NCBI GenBank assembly: GCA_937998695.1
Contig: CALLCO010000233.1
Location: forward strand, 1-35,366
Direction of reading: 5' to 3'
Source: Candidatus Ozemibacteraceae bacterium
GTDB taxonomy: Bacteria > Muiribacteriota > Ozemobacteria > Ozemobacterales > Ozemobacteraceae
Length of the DNA stretch: 35,366 nucleotides
The translations under genes and the position numbers were made by a program. The notes beneath the pieces are model-generated. The model ran no database searches. It was not told the origin of the DNA and saw only the letters and a program-made list of their open reading frames with translations. Below, piece after piece: positions 9,094-18,975 of this stretch (the first letter of the stretch is position 1; each line of letters opens with the position of its first letter).

Positions 9094-9136
9094 TTTCCGT
9101 TTTCACTCATAGAGATCAGAGAATGCCGGAGGTTCT

Positions 9137-11113
9137 ATGCCCGACAAGAAGAATGCGGCTCCTGCCCGCGAACACTGGGGATCGCGAATCGGCCTGATCC
9201 TGGCCATGGCCGGGAATGCGGTCGGCCTGGGGAATTTCCTGCGGTTCCCCACCCAGGCTGCCAGCAATGGTGGCGGGGCTTTCATGATCCCGTATTTCGT
9301 CGCCCTCCTGTTCCTGGGCATTCCGCTGATGTGGGTCGAATGGGGCATCGGCCGCTACGGTGGCAGCCTCGGGCACGGCACCCTGCCCGGCACCTTTCAC
9401 AAGATCGTGAAGAACCGGTGGGCCAAATACATCGGCGTGTTCGGGCTTGTGCTCTCGTTCTTCATCGCGGTCTATTACGTATTCATCGAATCGTGGACCC
9501 TGTCCTTCGCCTATTTCTCGGCCACCGGGCGGTATGCCGCCCTGGAAGGGGCGAGCTACGAAGCCCGGAGCAAGGAAATGGGCCGTTTCCTCAGCGAATT
9601 CCAGGGGCTGCCCCCGAAAGTCAAACTCCACAAGGACGTCACCCGTGACCAGATCGCCGAGGTGCGGGGAAAGACCGAGCCGGCCGAGGTGCCCGCCGCG
9701 CTCTTGTACCATCCGGACCAGCATGGCACCTGGGATCCCGCCGACCCTACCCTCGATCAGGAGCGCTGCCCCTATACCGAGGTTACCCTGCGGGCCAAAT
9801 ATTTCCCCGATTTCAGCCTCACCTACTTCTTTTTCCTCGTCACCAGCCTCGCGAATTTCTATTTCCTCTATCGAGGCCTGTCGGCAGGGATCGAACAGTT
9901 GGGCAAGATCGGCATGCCCATCTTGTTCGGGTTCGCGGTGGTTTTGGCGTTTCGGGTCATCACCTTCGGCACTCCCGAGGGTTCAGCCTGGAACGTCGCC
10001 GACGGGTTCAACTTCCTGTGGACCCCGGATTTCAGCAAGCTCGGCCAATCGGCCGTCTGGCTGGCCGCCGCCGGCCAGATCTTCTTCACGCTGTCCCTGG
10101 GCACCGGGGCCATCCAGACTTACGCCAGCTACCTGACGAAGAAAGACGACATCGTCCTGACCGGCTTGGCGACCGCTTCAATGAACGAGTTTGCCGAGGT
10201 CATCCTGGGCGGCACCATCGCCATCCCAGCCGCCGTGGCCTTTTTCGGGCCCCAGGCCACCGAGGCCATCGCCAAGAGCGGGTCGTTCAATCTCGGGTTC
10301 CAGGCGCTGCCGATGATCTTCTCCCAGATTTCGTTGGGAGGCTTCTTCGGGTTCATCTGGTTCTTTCTGCTGTTCATCGCCGGCATCACCAGTTCGGTGG
10401 CGCTCCTGCTGCCCCCGATCACCTTCCTCAAGGACGAGTTTAAACTCAGTCACGACAAAGCGGTGTTGTGGATCGGCGGGCTGTATTTCCTGCTCGCGCA
10501 CGGCCCCGTGCTGTTCCTGGGGAACGGCGTCCTGGACGAGATGGACTACTGGGCGGGCACCTTCCTGCTGGTGGTGCTGGCGCTGGTCGAGATCATCATT
10601 TTCATCTGGATCCTCGGGCCCGCCCAATCCTGGAAGGAAATGCACCTGGGCGCCGACATGAAGATCCCGCGCATCTTTCAGTACATCGGGCGCTATATCA
10701 CCCCGCTCTACATCCTGGTCATTTTCCTGGCCTGGGGCTACCAGAACGGCTGGAGCACCCTGATCATGGACGGCGTGAAGGTGGCCGACCGCCCCTACGT
10801 CTGGGCCACCCGCCTCGTCATGCTGCTGGTGATCGGGGCGTTCCTGCACCTCATCCACTACCGGTTCCAGGAAGACCACCCTGAGGAATCCTTCCTCACG
10901 CCGCTCACCCTGTGGGGTTTGCCGACGGTCGTGCTGATCGCCTCCTACCCCGGTCTGCTGGCGATCAAGACCAACGCCCTCCTGTTCGTCGTCTGCTCCT
11001 GGATTTTCGTCATCACCCTGTCGGGTTTCTGCATTAAGACCATGTTGTCGGTACCCCCCAAGCGGCATGACGACTTTCCCGACGAGGTGGAGGACGCGGA
11101 TGCAGGGAACTGA
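9137..11113 (+). CDS. Neurotransmitter:sodium symporter (SNF/NSS) family transporter
   Basis: REHWGSRIGLILAMAGNAVGLGNFLRFPTQAASNGGGAFMIPYFVALLFLGIPLMWVEWGIGRYGG is the hallmark NSS TM1-TM2 region; many hydrophobic TM segments follow. Confidence 0.96.
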   Translation: MPDKKNAAPAREHWGSRIGLILAMAGNAVGLGNFLRFPTQAASNGGGAFMIPYFVALLFLGIPLMWVEWGIGRYGGSLGHGTLPGTFHKIVKNRWAKYIGVFGLVLSFFIAVYYVFIESWTLSFAYFSATGRYAALEGASYEARSKEMGRFLSEFQGLPPKVKLHKDVTRDQIAEVRGKTEPAEVPAALLYHPDQHGTWDPADPTLDQERCPYTEVTLRAKYFPDFSLTYFFFLVTSLANFYFLYRGLSAGIEQLGKIGMPILFGFAVVLAFRVITFGTPEGSAWNVADGFNFLWTPDFSKLGQSAVWLAAAGQIFFTLSLGTGAIQTYASYLTKKDDIVLTGLATASMNEFAEVILGGTIAIPAAVAFFGPQATEAIAKSGSFNLGFQALPMIFSQISLGGFFGFIWFFLLFIAGITSSVALLLPPITFLKDEFKLSHDKAVLWIGGLYFLLAHGPVLFLGNGVLDEMDYWAGTFLLVVLALVEIIIFIWILGPAQSWKEMHLGADMKIPRIFQYIGRYITPLYILVIFLAWGYQNGWSTLIMDGVKVADRPYVWATRLVMLLVIGAFLHLIHYRFQEDHPEESFLTPLTLWGLPTVVLIASYPGLLAIKTNALLFVVCSWIFVITLSGFCIKTMLSVPPKRHDDFPDEVEDADAGN

Positions 11114-11580
11114 TGCCGCTACCCCCTGACGCGGTCCGGGGCCTGATCCGGAAACTCCGCGCGGAAGGCGAGAACGCCCCTTCCCTCGATGCCTTCCTGG
11201 GAGAGATCGCCCCGACGCTCGGCCCCGATGCCCCGCTGATCGAGGCGATCCGCGAACGGGCCCGCCTGGAGCGGGCCACCGATATCCTCAAGGCCCAGGA
11301 GGCCTGGTTCCAGACGCTTGGGTGGTTCCTGGCTCGGTTGTTCATGTGGGGAAGCCTCGGCGCAGGCCTGGTGTGCCTTCTGCTGTGGGGCCGGCCGGCC
11401 GCTGACCCCTTCACCTTCGGCATGGCCGGGGCCGCCGTCTATTACCTGCTCATCCAGGTGGTGACCCCCCGCCGGCTGGCGCGGGAACGGGCCACGCTCG
11501 AAGCCGTGCGGGCGGAACGACGACAGGAGATGCTGGCCCGCCTCGAGGAGCTCGAGCGGGAGTATGACCGCCCCCGATGA
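11113..11580 (+). CDS. Small membrane protein of unknown function (two predicted TM segments, charged helical C-terminus)
   Basis: 155 aa; start overlaps the symporter stop (TGATG) and its stop overlaps the next start (ATGA); hydrophobic WFLARLFMWGSLGAGLVCLLLW and MAGAAVYYLLIQVV. Confidence 0.75.
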   Translation: MPLPPDAVRGLIRKLRAEGENAPSLDAFLGEIAPTLGPDAPLIEAIRERARLERATDILKAQEAWFQTLGWFLARLFMWGSLGAGLVCLLLWGRPAADPFTFGMAGAAVYYLLIQVVTPRRLARERATLEAVRAERRQEMLARLEELEREYDRPR

Positions 11581-14500
11581 GGCGCCTGAAGGGGTGCCTG
11601 GTCTGGGGCCTGGCGCTGACGTTCCTGATTCTGGTGGGAGGGTGGGCTCTCTTCCCGCCCGCCCTGGTGCTCCCTGAATCGGTCCGCGCCGAGATCCTCC
11701 GGCGGCTCGAGGCCCGGCTCGGCCTGGCCATCAGGGCCGGCCACCTGCGGCTTGCCCACGTGGCGGGCCGGGTCGAGATCGCCAGTCTGGCCGTCGCGAT
11801 GCCTGGCGAAACGCCTTTCCTGACGGCCAGTGAAGCCGTGCTGACCTTCCCGACCGGCACCGGCCTGACCGATTTCGTGCTGGGGCGGGCCGAGCCGGAA
11901 ACCCTCGAGATCGACGGCGTGCACTGCGACTTCAAAGCCTCGCATCCCGACCTGACGATGGCACCCAGCGCCCGCCCGGGGAAACCCCCGCCCCTGAACC
12001 GGGTGCGGCTCGGCCGTCTCCATTTGTCCACCTGGGCGGGCGAATTCGGCTTCCCCGCGCTGGACCTCCACATCAACCGGCCGGCCGGCCTAGCACGGGC
12101 CGAGCTCCACCTCGCCGAGAGCCCATTCGGCGGCGAGGTGCGGGCTTCGGGTACGGTGCCCCTGGCTTCCGGCGAGGCCGATCTGCAGGTTCAGATTCGG
12201 GAATTCCAGGCCGGGGCCATTCCCGGGCTTTTATGGGTGCAGTGGTGGTATGGCCTGCGCGTGGCCGGGGGCACCTTCGATGCCGACCTGGCCTGGCATG
12301 GGCCAATCGACCGCTGGCTGGGGAAGGGGGCGCTCGACCTGGTGGCCCTGGCCCGCCGCGAAGTGACCGGCCGTCTGGCCTTACGGGGGGTCGAGATCGG
12401 CTTCCAGGGGTTGCAGGGGCAAATCCGGCTCGATCTCGAGCGACCCGGGCCGACGACCGCCAGTTGGTCGCTCGGCCTGGCGGCGGCCACCGGCAGCCTC
12501 ACGCTCGACGGGTCCTGGAATGCCTCGTCCGGACTGCCAGGGCGGATCGAGTTCCAGCTCGTGGCCTCCGGGTTCCAGGTTGAGCCGGACTGGCTGACCC
12601 GGGCCAATCAGGGGCGCGAGACCGGCATCGAGCCGGGACTGATCGCGGCCCGATGCCGCGGCTGGACCGACGGGACCAGGGTGGAAACCCAGGGCCAGGC
12701 GACCGGCACCCGATGGTGGTACGAGGGAAAACCGCTGGGCGAGGTCCATCTGACCTGGGATCAGGTGGACTCGAGCGCGGTGGCCACCTTCACCGCCCAG
12801 CCCTTCGGGGCCACCCTGGCGGGTTCAGCCCGTCTCGAGCGCCTGGCCACCGGGCCCCTTGTCGGCGAGGTAGTGGGGCGGGTCGATGGCCTCGATCTGG
12901 CCAAGGTTCCCCTCGTGGCAGACCTGGAGCGGGCAGGAATCTGCCGTGGCCCGTTCCGATTGCGATTCCCGGCGCCCGAGGGGAAGGTGGCCTACGAGGC
13001 TGACCTGGAGGTGGTTCGTGGCAGGGTAGGGGAGTTCCGACCCCGTTTTCTGAGTGCCCGACTGAAAGGAGTTGGTGGACAGTGGGAACTGTACGACCCC
13101 TTGGCCATCTTCGATAACGGAGGACGGATCACTCTGAAGGGCCGTGTCAGTCCGAACGGGTATGCCGCGGACGCGTCGTGCGAGGGCGTGGACCTGGGGG
13201 TGTTCGGCCTGTCGCCAACCATCGCCTCGGGGCCGGTCTCGTTTGCCGGTAGTCTGTCCGGGCCGCTCGATGAACCTGTCCTCCGCGGCAACCTCTGGAC
13301 GGACCAGGGGGTCCTGTTCGGTCACCCCCTCACCTCATTCAAGGCTGGCCTGGAACTGGCCAAGGGCCGCCTGACGCTGACTCCGATCCAGGCACAGGGG
13401 CCGGGGGACGCCCAGCTCGACGGCTATCTGGCCTACGATTTCCGTCTGCGCCGCCTGATCGGATGCCATATCGGCGGCCTCGATCTCGATCTCAACCTGG
13501 TCAAACCGTTGTTGGGTCCGAACGGGAACCACCTTGACGGACGGGTGTCTGGCTATCTCCGGTATCCAGACCAGGCCGGGAGGGACATGGTGGGCTACAG
13601 CCTCCGTTCGATCGGATTGCGTGTCGGGTCGGAGACAATCGACGCCCTCGAGATCGAGGGCACGTACGAGGGGGGCCAGGGCGAGATCCGGCGACTGGAA
13701 ATCGATGCCTTCAGGGGTACCATCACCGGTCAGGGCCGTTTCCTCGACCCGGGAACCTTCCTGGGCACCCTGCGGGCCGATCGTCTCCAGGTGTCACAGA
13801 TCAGATCACTGCAGTCGTGGTTGCCTGCGGTGAAGGGAGAGGTCACGCTGGATGGGCATCTCAACTGGTCGCCCGGCACCCGCACCGGACGCTTTACCAT
13901 TGTGGGGAAGGATTTATGGGTGGGCGATCGCGACCTCGGCACTCTCGGCGCAGACGTGATCATCGATCCCGAACGACTGCAGGTGGCCACCGCCAGTTTC
14001 GACCGAATCGGGGTCAGCGCTGCCGGCGAATTGCGCTGGGGCGGCCGTCAGCCCTATCGGGCCACTCTCCATCTCGACCGGACCGACCTGTCGTTCATTC
14101 CCGTCGCCCATGGTTGGAAGGCTTTTGGCAAAGATGACTTGGTCGTCGACGGTCAGTGCCGAGTGGAAGGAACCCTGGCGGATGGCCCCCCTGACATGGT
14201 CGATGCCACGCTCGCCCGCGTGCAGATCCGTCGCGGCCAGGATGTGATCACCGCCCCGCGGCCCATGGAAATCCGCTACCAGAACGGCCTCTTCGAGTTG
14301 CGTCAATGCGAGCTGGGGTTCAAAGAGGGGCTATTCGGGGTGCAAGGCACCTATGAACCGGGCGGAACGATGGCGCTCACGGTGACCGGGTCGAAGTTTT
14401 CGTTGCTGGCCCTGGGCAACCTGCTCGAAATCCCCGGTTGGTCGGTGGATGGTGATCTTTCCCTGCAGGCCACCCTGCACGGGACCGCCGACCGGCCCAG

Positions 14501-15944
14501 CCTCAAGGGTATGGTCCGGATCCATGCCTGCTCGATGGTCGGCCGGGTGGTGCCCGAGATGCGGATGGTAGGCGAGCTGACCCCCGCACGACTGCGGCTC
14601 GACGAATTGCTGATACGCCTCCCGCATCTGCAGGTAACGGCAGCCGGAACGGTGCCCATTCCCAATGGGGGTTCCTCAGACACCATGGATCTTCGGGTGC
14701 AGGTTGCCTCGGGCCCTCTCCTCGACCTTCCCACCTATCTGCCGGAAGTCTTCCAGCACGCGAGCGGGACAGTCCGGGCGGGCCTGCACCTGACCGGGCA
14801 CCCCCGGCGGCCGGCGGTCGCCGGGGATTTCCAGGTGAGCGCGGACAGCCTGGCCTTCCGCGGGATGCGCACCCCACTGAAGCAGGTGGTCATCGCCGCC
14901 CGCACCCAGAATGGCGTGATCGAGGTGGACCCGATCGGGGCCCGCCTGGGGCGCGGGACTCTGGGGGGCCGGGGCCGGCTCGACTTCCAGAGCGGGCTGG
15001 GTTCGATGACCATCGATCTGCACGGGGAAAAACTGGATTTCGCCTGGGGCGGCCTGGAAGCCAACGGGGTGAATCTGACGGTCACGGGCCGGGGCGATCC
15101 CTACCATCCCGTGGTCCGGAGCCTGGTCAAGATTCCGCGGGGTCGGTTCAACGTGGCGGAAAGTCTGGGCGGGCTGCTTTTCAGCCGGTTGCCCCTTCCC
15201 CTCGAAAGCCTCGACTATCGGGTCGATTTCGAGGTGCCCCGCAATTTCTGGGTGCGGCATACCTTCCTCAATGCCGAAATGCGGGGGAAGGTCGGGGTCA
15301 GCGGGACCCTCGAGACCTTCCGTCTCGACGGGTCCGTGCAATGTGTGCAGGGCTGGATGTTCTTCCAGCGGCGGAAATTCCTGGTCGAGAATGGGGAACT
15401 GCGGTTCGGCGACCGGGAGGGGATCATCGACCCGCACCTGTTCCTGAAATCCTCGACCAACATCCAGAACACCCAGGTCTTCCTGACCCTTAACGGGCAT
15501 TTGTCCAGTTTCACCTCACGCCTGTATTCCAGCCCGCCCATGGCCGAAGGCGATCTGTTCGCCCTGCTGACCCTCGGCCGCAGCCTCGAGCAAGCCCAGC
15601 AGACCGATGCCCGCGACCTGTTCGAGAAAGAGATCCTGGAAGGTCTGAAAAACACCTACCTGTCAGGATTGCTGGGCTCTACCCTCTCGACCGCCTTCAA
15701 TCTCGACGAACTCTATCTGGGGTCGCTCTTCGATCGCACGACCGGGATCACCAGGTCGTTCCTGCGCATCGGGAAATACATCGGACGCAATTTCTTCTTT
15801 GCCTATGAAGGGACCATGTCAAACGAAGGGCAGAAGACCTACATCATCGAATACCGCCTGCCACGGGGGTTCCTGCTCAATCTCGAGGTCGAAAAGCCCA
15901 TCAACCGCACCCGGATCGGCGTCAAATACGACTGGAGGTTCTGA
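11577..15944 (+). CDS. TamB-like (DUF490/AsmA-type) large translocation/lipid-transport protein
   Basis: 1455 aa; single N-terminal TM; long beta-helical repeats; C-terminal TamB signature (MAEGDLFALLTLGRSLEQAQQ...LGSTLSTAFNLDELYLGSLFDRTTGITRSFLRIGKYIGRNFFFAYEGTMSNEGQKTYIIEYRLPRGFLLNLEVEKPINRTRIGVKYDWRF). Confidence 0.92.
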   Translation: MRRLKGCLVWGLALTFLILVGGWALFPPALVLPESVRAEILRRLEARLGLAIRAGHLRLAHVAGRVEIASLAVAMPGETPFLTASEAVLTFPTGTGLTDFVLGRAEPETLEIDGVHCDFKASHPDLTMAPSARPGKPPPLNRVRLGRLHLSTWAGEFGFPALDLHINRPAGLARAELHLAESPFGGEVRASGTVPLASGEADLQVQIREFQAGAIPGLLWVQWWYGLRVAGGTFDADLAWHGPIDRWLGKGALDLVALARREVTGRLALRGVEIGFQGLQGQIRLDLERPGPTTASWSLGLAAATGSLTLDGSWNASSGLPGRIEFQLVASGFQVEPDWLTRANQGRETGIEPGLIAARCRGWTDGTRVETQGQATGTRWWYEGKPLGEVHLTWDQVDSSAVATFTAQPFGATLAGSARLERLATGPLVGEVVGRVDGLDLAKVPLVADLERAGICRGPFRLRFPAPEGKVAYEADLEVVRGRVGEFRPRFLSARLKGVGGQWELYDPLAIFDNGGRITLKGRVSPNGYAADASCEGVDLGVFGLSPTIASGPVSFAGSLSGPLDEPVLRGNLWTDQGVLFGHPLTSFKAGLELAKGRLTLTPIQAQGPGDAQLDGYLAYDFRLRRLIGCHIGGLDLDLNLVKPLLGPNGNHLDGRVSGYLRYPDQAGRDMVGYSLRSIGLRVGSETIDALEIEGTYEGGQGEIRRLEIDAFRGTITGQGRFLDPGTFLGTLRADRLQVSQIRSLQSWLPAVKGEVTLDGHLNWSPGTRTGRFTIVGKDLWVGDRDLGTLGADVIIDPERLQVATASFDRIGVSAAGELRWGGRQPYRATLHLDRTDLSFIPVAHGWKAFGKDDLVVDGQCRVEGTLADGPPDMVDATLARVQIRRGQDVITAPRPMEIRYQNGLFELRQCELGFKEGLFGVQGTYEPGGTMALTVTGSKFSLLALGNLLEIPGWSVDGDLSLQATLHGTADRPSLKGMVRIHACSMVGRVVPEMRMVGELTPARLRLDELLIRLPHLQVTAAGTVPIPNGGSSDTMDLRVQVASGPLLDLPTYLPEVFQHASGTVRAGLHLTGHPRRPAVAGDFQVSADSLAFRGMRTPLKQVVIAARTQNGVIEVDPIGARLGRGTLGGRGRLDFQSGLGSMTIDLHGEKLDFAWGGLEANGVNLTVTGRGDPYHPVVRSLVKIPRGRFNVAESLGGLLFSRLPLPLESLDYRVDFEVPRNFWVRHTFLNAEMRGKVGVSGTLETFRLDGSVQCVQGWMFFQRRKFLVENGELRFGDREGIIDPHLFLKSSTNIQNTQVFLTLNGHLSSFTSRLYSSPPMAEGDLFALLTLGRSLEQAQQTDARDLFEKEILEGLKNTYLSGLLGSTLSTAFNLDELYLGSLFDRTTGITRSFLRIGKYIGRNFFFAYEGTMSNEGQKTYIIEYRLPRGFLLNLEVEKPINRTRIGVKYDWRF

Positions 15945-16139
15945 TCAAGCCCGGCAGCCGGCGCGATGGAACAGGGTTGGTCGTCCCAGTGCCAGGCGTT
16001 CGGCCTCGTTTTCTGGGCAAGGGCACGCAAGGGCACTCCAGGAAGGAAACGGGAAGACATGTGGGAATGCGGGCGCCCAGGACAAGGAAAGTGGTGTGCG
16101 TCCACCAGAGGTACGGTATCATCTCGGGGTGACGAGGGT

Positions 16140-18956
16140 ATGAAAGAACGTCTCGAGCGGTTGTTGAACATCCGGCCGGGGGAGTGGGGGGATCTGGTCG
16201 CCCTGTGGGTGTTCAATACCCTGATTTGGACCGGCCTCGCCCTGGGCGAGTCGGTCGCGGAGACCCTGTTCCTGAAGCGGGTGGGGGTCGACCTGCTGCC
16301 GCACATGTTCATCTTGTGCTCGCTCGTGGCCATCCCGCTGAGTCTGTTCTTTCACGAGTTGCAGCAACGGTTCGGCAAGATCGAATTGTCGGTGATCCTC
16401 GTCGGGGCGTCCGTGACCGGTCTGGGGCTCTGCCTGATGGTCATCGAGCGCGGGTGGATCATTTTTGACCTGCCCATCGGCTTCCCGCTGTTGTATATCC
16501 TGCAGAATGCACTGGCCACGCTGCTGGGGGCCCATTTTTCCATCCTGATCGCCTCCCATTTCACCACCCTCGACGCCAAGCGGCTGGTCCCCCTGATCTT
16601 GTCAGGATCCATCGCCGGCGCGATGTTCGGCGGGGTGGTGGTGGCCTTCGCGGCCGAGCAGTTCGGGGTGGTCAACCTCCTGTTCCTGTGGATGGTGCTG
16701 CTGGCCGGGTCGCTCGCCTGGTTCATGCTGTTCTGTCGGCACCGGTTCGCCGCCCCGGTAGGAGTCGGAGACCGGGAAGCCACGCCCAAGTATGCGGTCG
16801 AATCGTGGCTGGAACGGTTCGGCTACGAGGCCCGGGCTGTGGTCGATTCCCCGCTGTTGCTGCTGCTGGCCGCCTCGACCCTGTTCATGACGATCAGCCG
16901 GTTCTTCATCGAATACCAGTATTCCGAGATCTTCGGGGCCCACTTCCATGACGAAGTCGAACTGGCGACCTTTTTCGGCCGGTTCACGATCCTGTCGAAC
17001 GTGGTGGCGCTCGCCTTCCAGAGCCTGATCACCAGCCGGATGATCCAGTGGCTGGGCGTCTCCAACGCCAACCTGTTCTATCCGGTCTCGACCTTCCTCG
17101 CGTTTCTCGGGACCACCCTCTCCTACACGCTCTGGCCGGGAGTCTATGCCCGGTTCAATCAGGAAGGATTCCGGCGAGCGGTCTTCCAGCCCGTGAGCAA
17201 CCTGTTCTACAACGCCATTCCGACGAAGCGGCGGGCCCGTTCGATCGCCTTCAACGAAAGCATCATCATTCCGGTCGGGTCCATTCTGGCGGGCGCGCTG
17301 TTGATGGGGGTCCAGACCCGCCCCTGGGCTTTCTCGGGCATCTCCCTGATGATCTGCGCCCTCTGGATCGCCCTGACCTGGGGCCAGCGCGAGGTGTACA
17401 GCAAAAGCCTGCTCGACCTGCTGAAACGCTCGCTGATCGAACGGTTCACTCCCGAAGAAAAAGACCTGGGAACCCTCGATCCCCAAACGCAGGTGCTGGT
17501 CATCGAGGCCATGAAAGACCCCAACGACGACGTGGCCGAACTGGCCGCCGACCTGTTGATCAAATTCGGCAGCACCAATGCCCGTCTGGCCCTGCTGCGT
17601 CAGGCCTCCACCGCGCGACCTTCGCTGCAGAAGATCCTGTTGCGGAAGATGTCGGCCTTCCCCAGCCCTGACACCAAAGGCTTCCTGCTGCGCTGCCTGG
17701 GCAGCGACGATGATTCGGTGCGGTTGACCACGCTCCAGACGCTGATTCGCTACCCGCACGATGAAGAGATCCGGATGCGGGTCGGCGAATTTCTCGAGAG
17801 TCCCGACGTGCGTCAACAGGCCGCCGCGGCCGCCGCCGTCATCCGGGGCGGCGATCTGGTCCAGATGATGAAGGCGTTGCTGATCCTGCAACGGCTCACC
17901 TTCAGCAAGGATCCCGAAGAGATCGTCCTGGGCATCCAGACTCTGGGGGAAACCCGCGACGAACGGTTCTGGGTCAACCTGCGCACCTACCTGTCCAGTC
18001 CGCAGCCCGATCTGCGTCTGGCCGCCATGCGCTCCATGGATCTGATGATCCAGGCGGGCGAGGTGGTCGAGCATCTCGAGATCCTGTACCGCCTGCTCAA
18101 GGACAAGGTCCGGGAGATCCGCGCCCTGGCCATCAAGATCATCGGCCGGGTCCATCACCGGCAGAGCATCCCCCACCTGATTGACGCCCTGTCCGACCCC
18201 AGCCCGCGCAACCGGCGACTGGCCCTGGAAGCCCTCTCCACCTACGGCGGGGAGATCATTCCCGACCTGCTGATGGTCATCGACGATCCCCAGGCCACCC
18301 TGCACGGGCAGTTGGGGGCGGTGCGCCTGCTGAGCCTGTCCCAGGACCCGCCGATCCGCCAGAAACTGACCAGTTTCGGCATGCAGAAGATCCGCTCCGT
18401 GTTCGAGACCAAGATCGACGAAGGGGTCGTGCGCGCTGACCTGCCGCAACCGCAAGCCGAATTCCTGGCCATGGTGTTGTCGGAGAAGGCACAGGACCTG
18501 ACCCGGGTGGTGCTCGCCCTGGTCGCCCCCGAGCAGAACCAGGCCGCCCGGACCCTGTTCAAGAGCCTGTATTCAGCGAACCAGGAGTCGATGAGCAATG
18601 CCATCGAGATCCTGCAGACCATGGGCGAGGGAACTCTGATCTACCACTTGCTGCCCATTCTCGAGGGGTTGTCGTTCAAGCAGATCGCCGACTACGGATC
18701 GCGTGTCTTCGGCATTCCGCGCCCTGATGGCCGGCAGGTGCTCGGACGCCACCTCAAGTCCCTCGACCAGAATGTCAAGGAGGCGGCCATCTTCACGATC
18801 GCCTCGATCGGCCTGACCGAGCTGGTTCCGGCCATCCGCAAGATCAAGGAGACCGAGACCGGTTCGGCTTCCTTGCAGGAGATCTGCGCCTGGGCCCTTG
18901 ACCAACTGGGGAAGGCCGGGCTATTCTCGGCTCCGGCCGCCCCCGCGAGCACCTGA
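16140..18956 (+). CDS. Npt1/Npt2-like (ATP/ADP translocase-related MFS) transporter fused to C-terminal HEAT repeats
   Basis: Start set at ATG 16140 (GACGAGGGT RBS region). ~12 TM segments (ETLFLKRVGVDLLPHMFILCSLVAIPLSLFF...DAKRLVPLILSGSIAGAMFGGVVVAF) followed by ~500 aa of HEAT-like repeats. Confidence 0.8.
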   Translation: MKERLERLLNIRPGEWGDLVALWVFNTLIWTGLALGESVAETLFLKRVGVDLLPHMFILCSLVAIPLSLFFHELQQRFGKIELSVILVGASVTGLGLCLMVIERGWIIFDLPIGFPLLYILQNALATLLGAHFSILIASHFTTLDAKRLVPLILSGSIAGAMFGGVVVAFAAEQFGVVNLLFLWMVLLAGSLAWFMLFCRHRFAAPVGVGDREATPKYAVESWLERFGYEARAVVDSPLLLLLAASTLFMTISRFFIEYQYSEIFGAHFHDEVELATFFGRFTILSNVVALAFQSLITSRMIQWLGVSNANLFYPVSTFLAFLGTTLSYTLWPGVYARFNQEGFRRAVFQPVSNLFYNAIPTKRRARSIAFNESIIIPVGSILAGALLMGVQTRPWAFSGISLMICALWIALTWGQREVYSKSLLDLLKRSLIERFTPEEKDLGTLDPQTQVLVIEAMKDPNDDVAELAADLLIKFGSTNARLALLRQASTARPSLQKILLRKMSAFPSPDTKGFLLRCLGSDDDSVRLTTLQTLIRYPHDEEIRMRVGEFLESPDVRQQAAAAAAVIRGGDLVQMMKALLILQRLTFSKDPEEIVLGIQTLGETRDERFWVNLRTYLSSPQPDLRLAAMRSMDLMIQAGEVVEHLEILYRLLKDKVREIRALAIKIIGRVHHRQSIPHLIDALSDPSPRNRRLALEALSTYGGEIIPDLLMVIDDPQATLHGQLGAVRLLSLSQDPPIRQKLTSFGMQKIRSVFETKIDEGVVRADLPQPQAEFLAMVLSEKAQDLTRVVLALVAPEQNQAARTLFKSLYSANQESMSNAIEILQTMGEGTLIYHLLPILEGLSFKQIADYGSRVFGIPRPDGRQVLGRHLKSLDQNVKEAAIFTIASIGLTELVPAIRKIKETETGSASLQEICAWALDQLGKAGLFSAPAAPAST

Positions 18957-18975
18957 ACCAGAGGCCCCGACATCC

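Noticed and set aside
10178-11068. 296-aa antisense ORF inside the symporter gene
   Set aside because: Composition (E/D/Q/H/G-rich) is an antisense artefact; the symporter assignment is strong.
16602-18455. 617-aa antisense ORF opposite the transporter/HEAT gene
   Set aside because: Low-complexity His/Gln/Asp/Gly-rich translation typical of an antisense shadow in GC-rich coding DNA; the + strand reading is a coherent multi-TM transporter.
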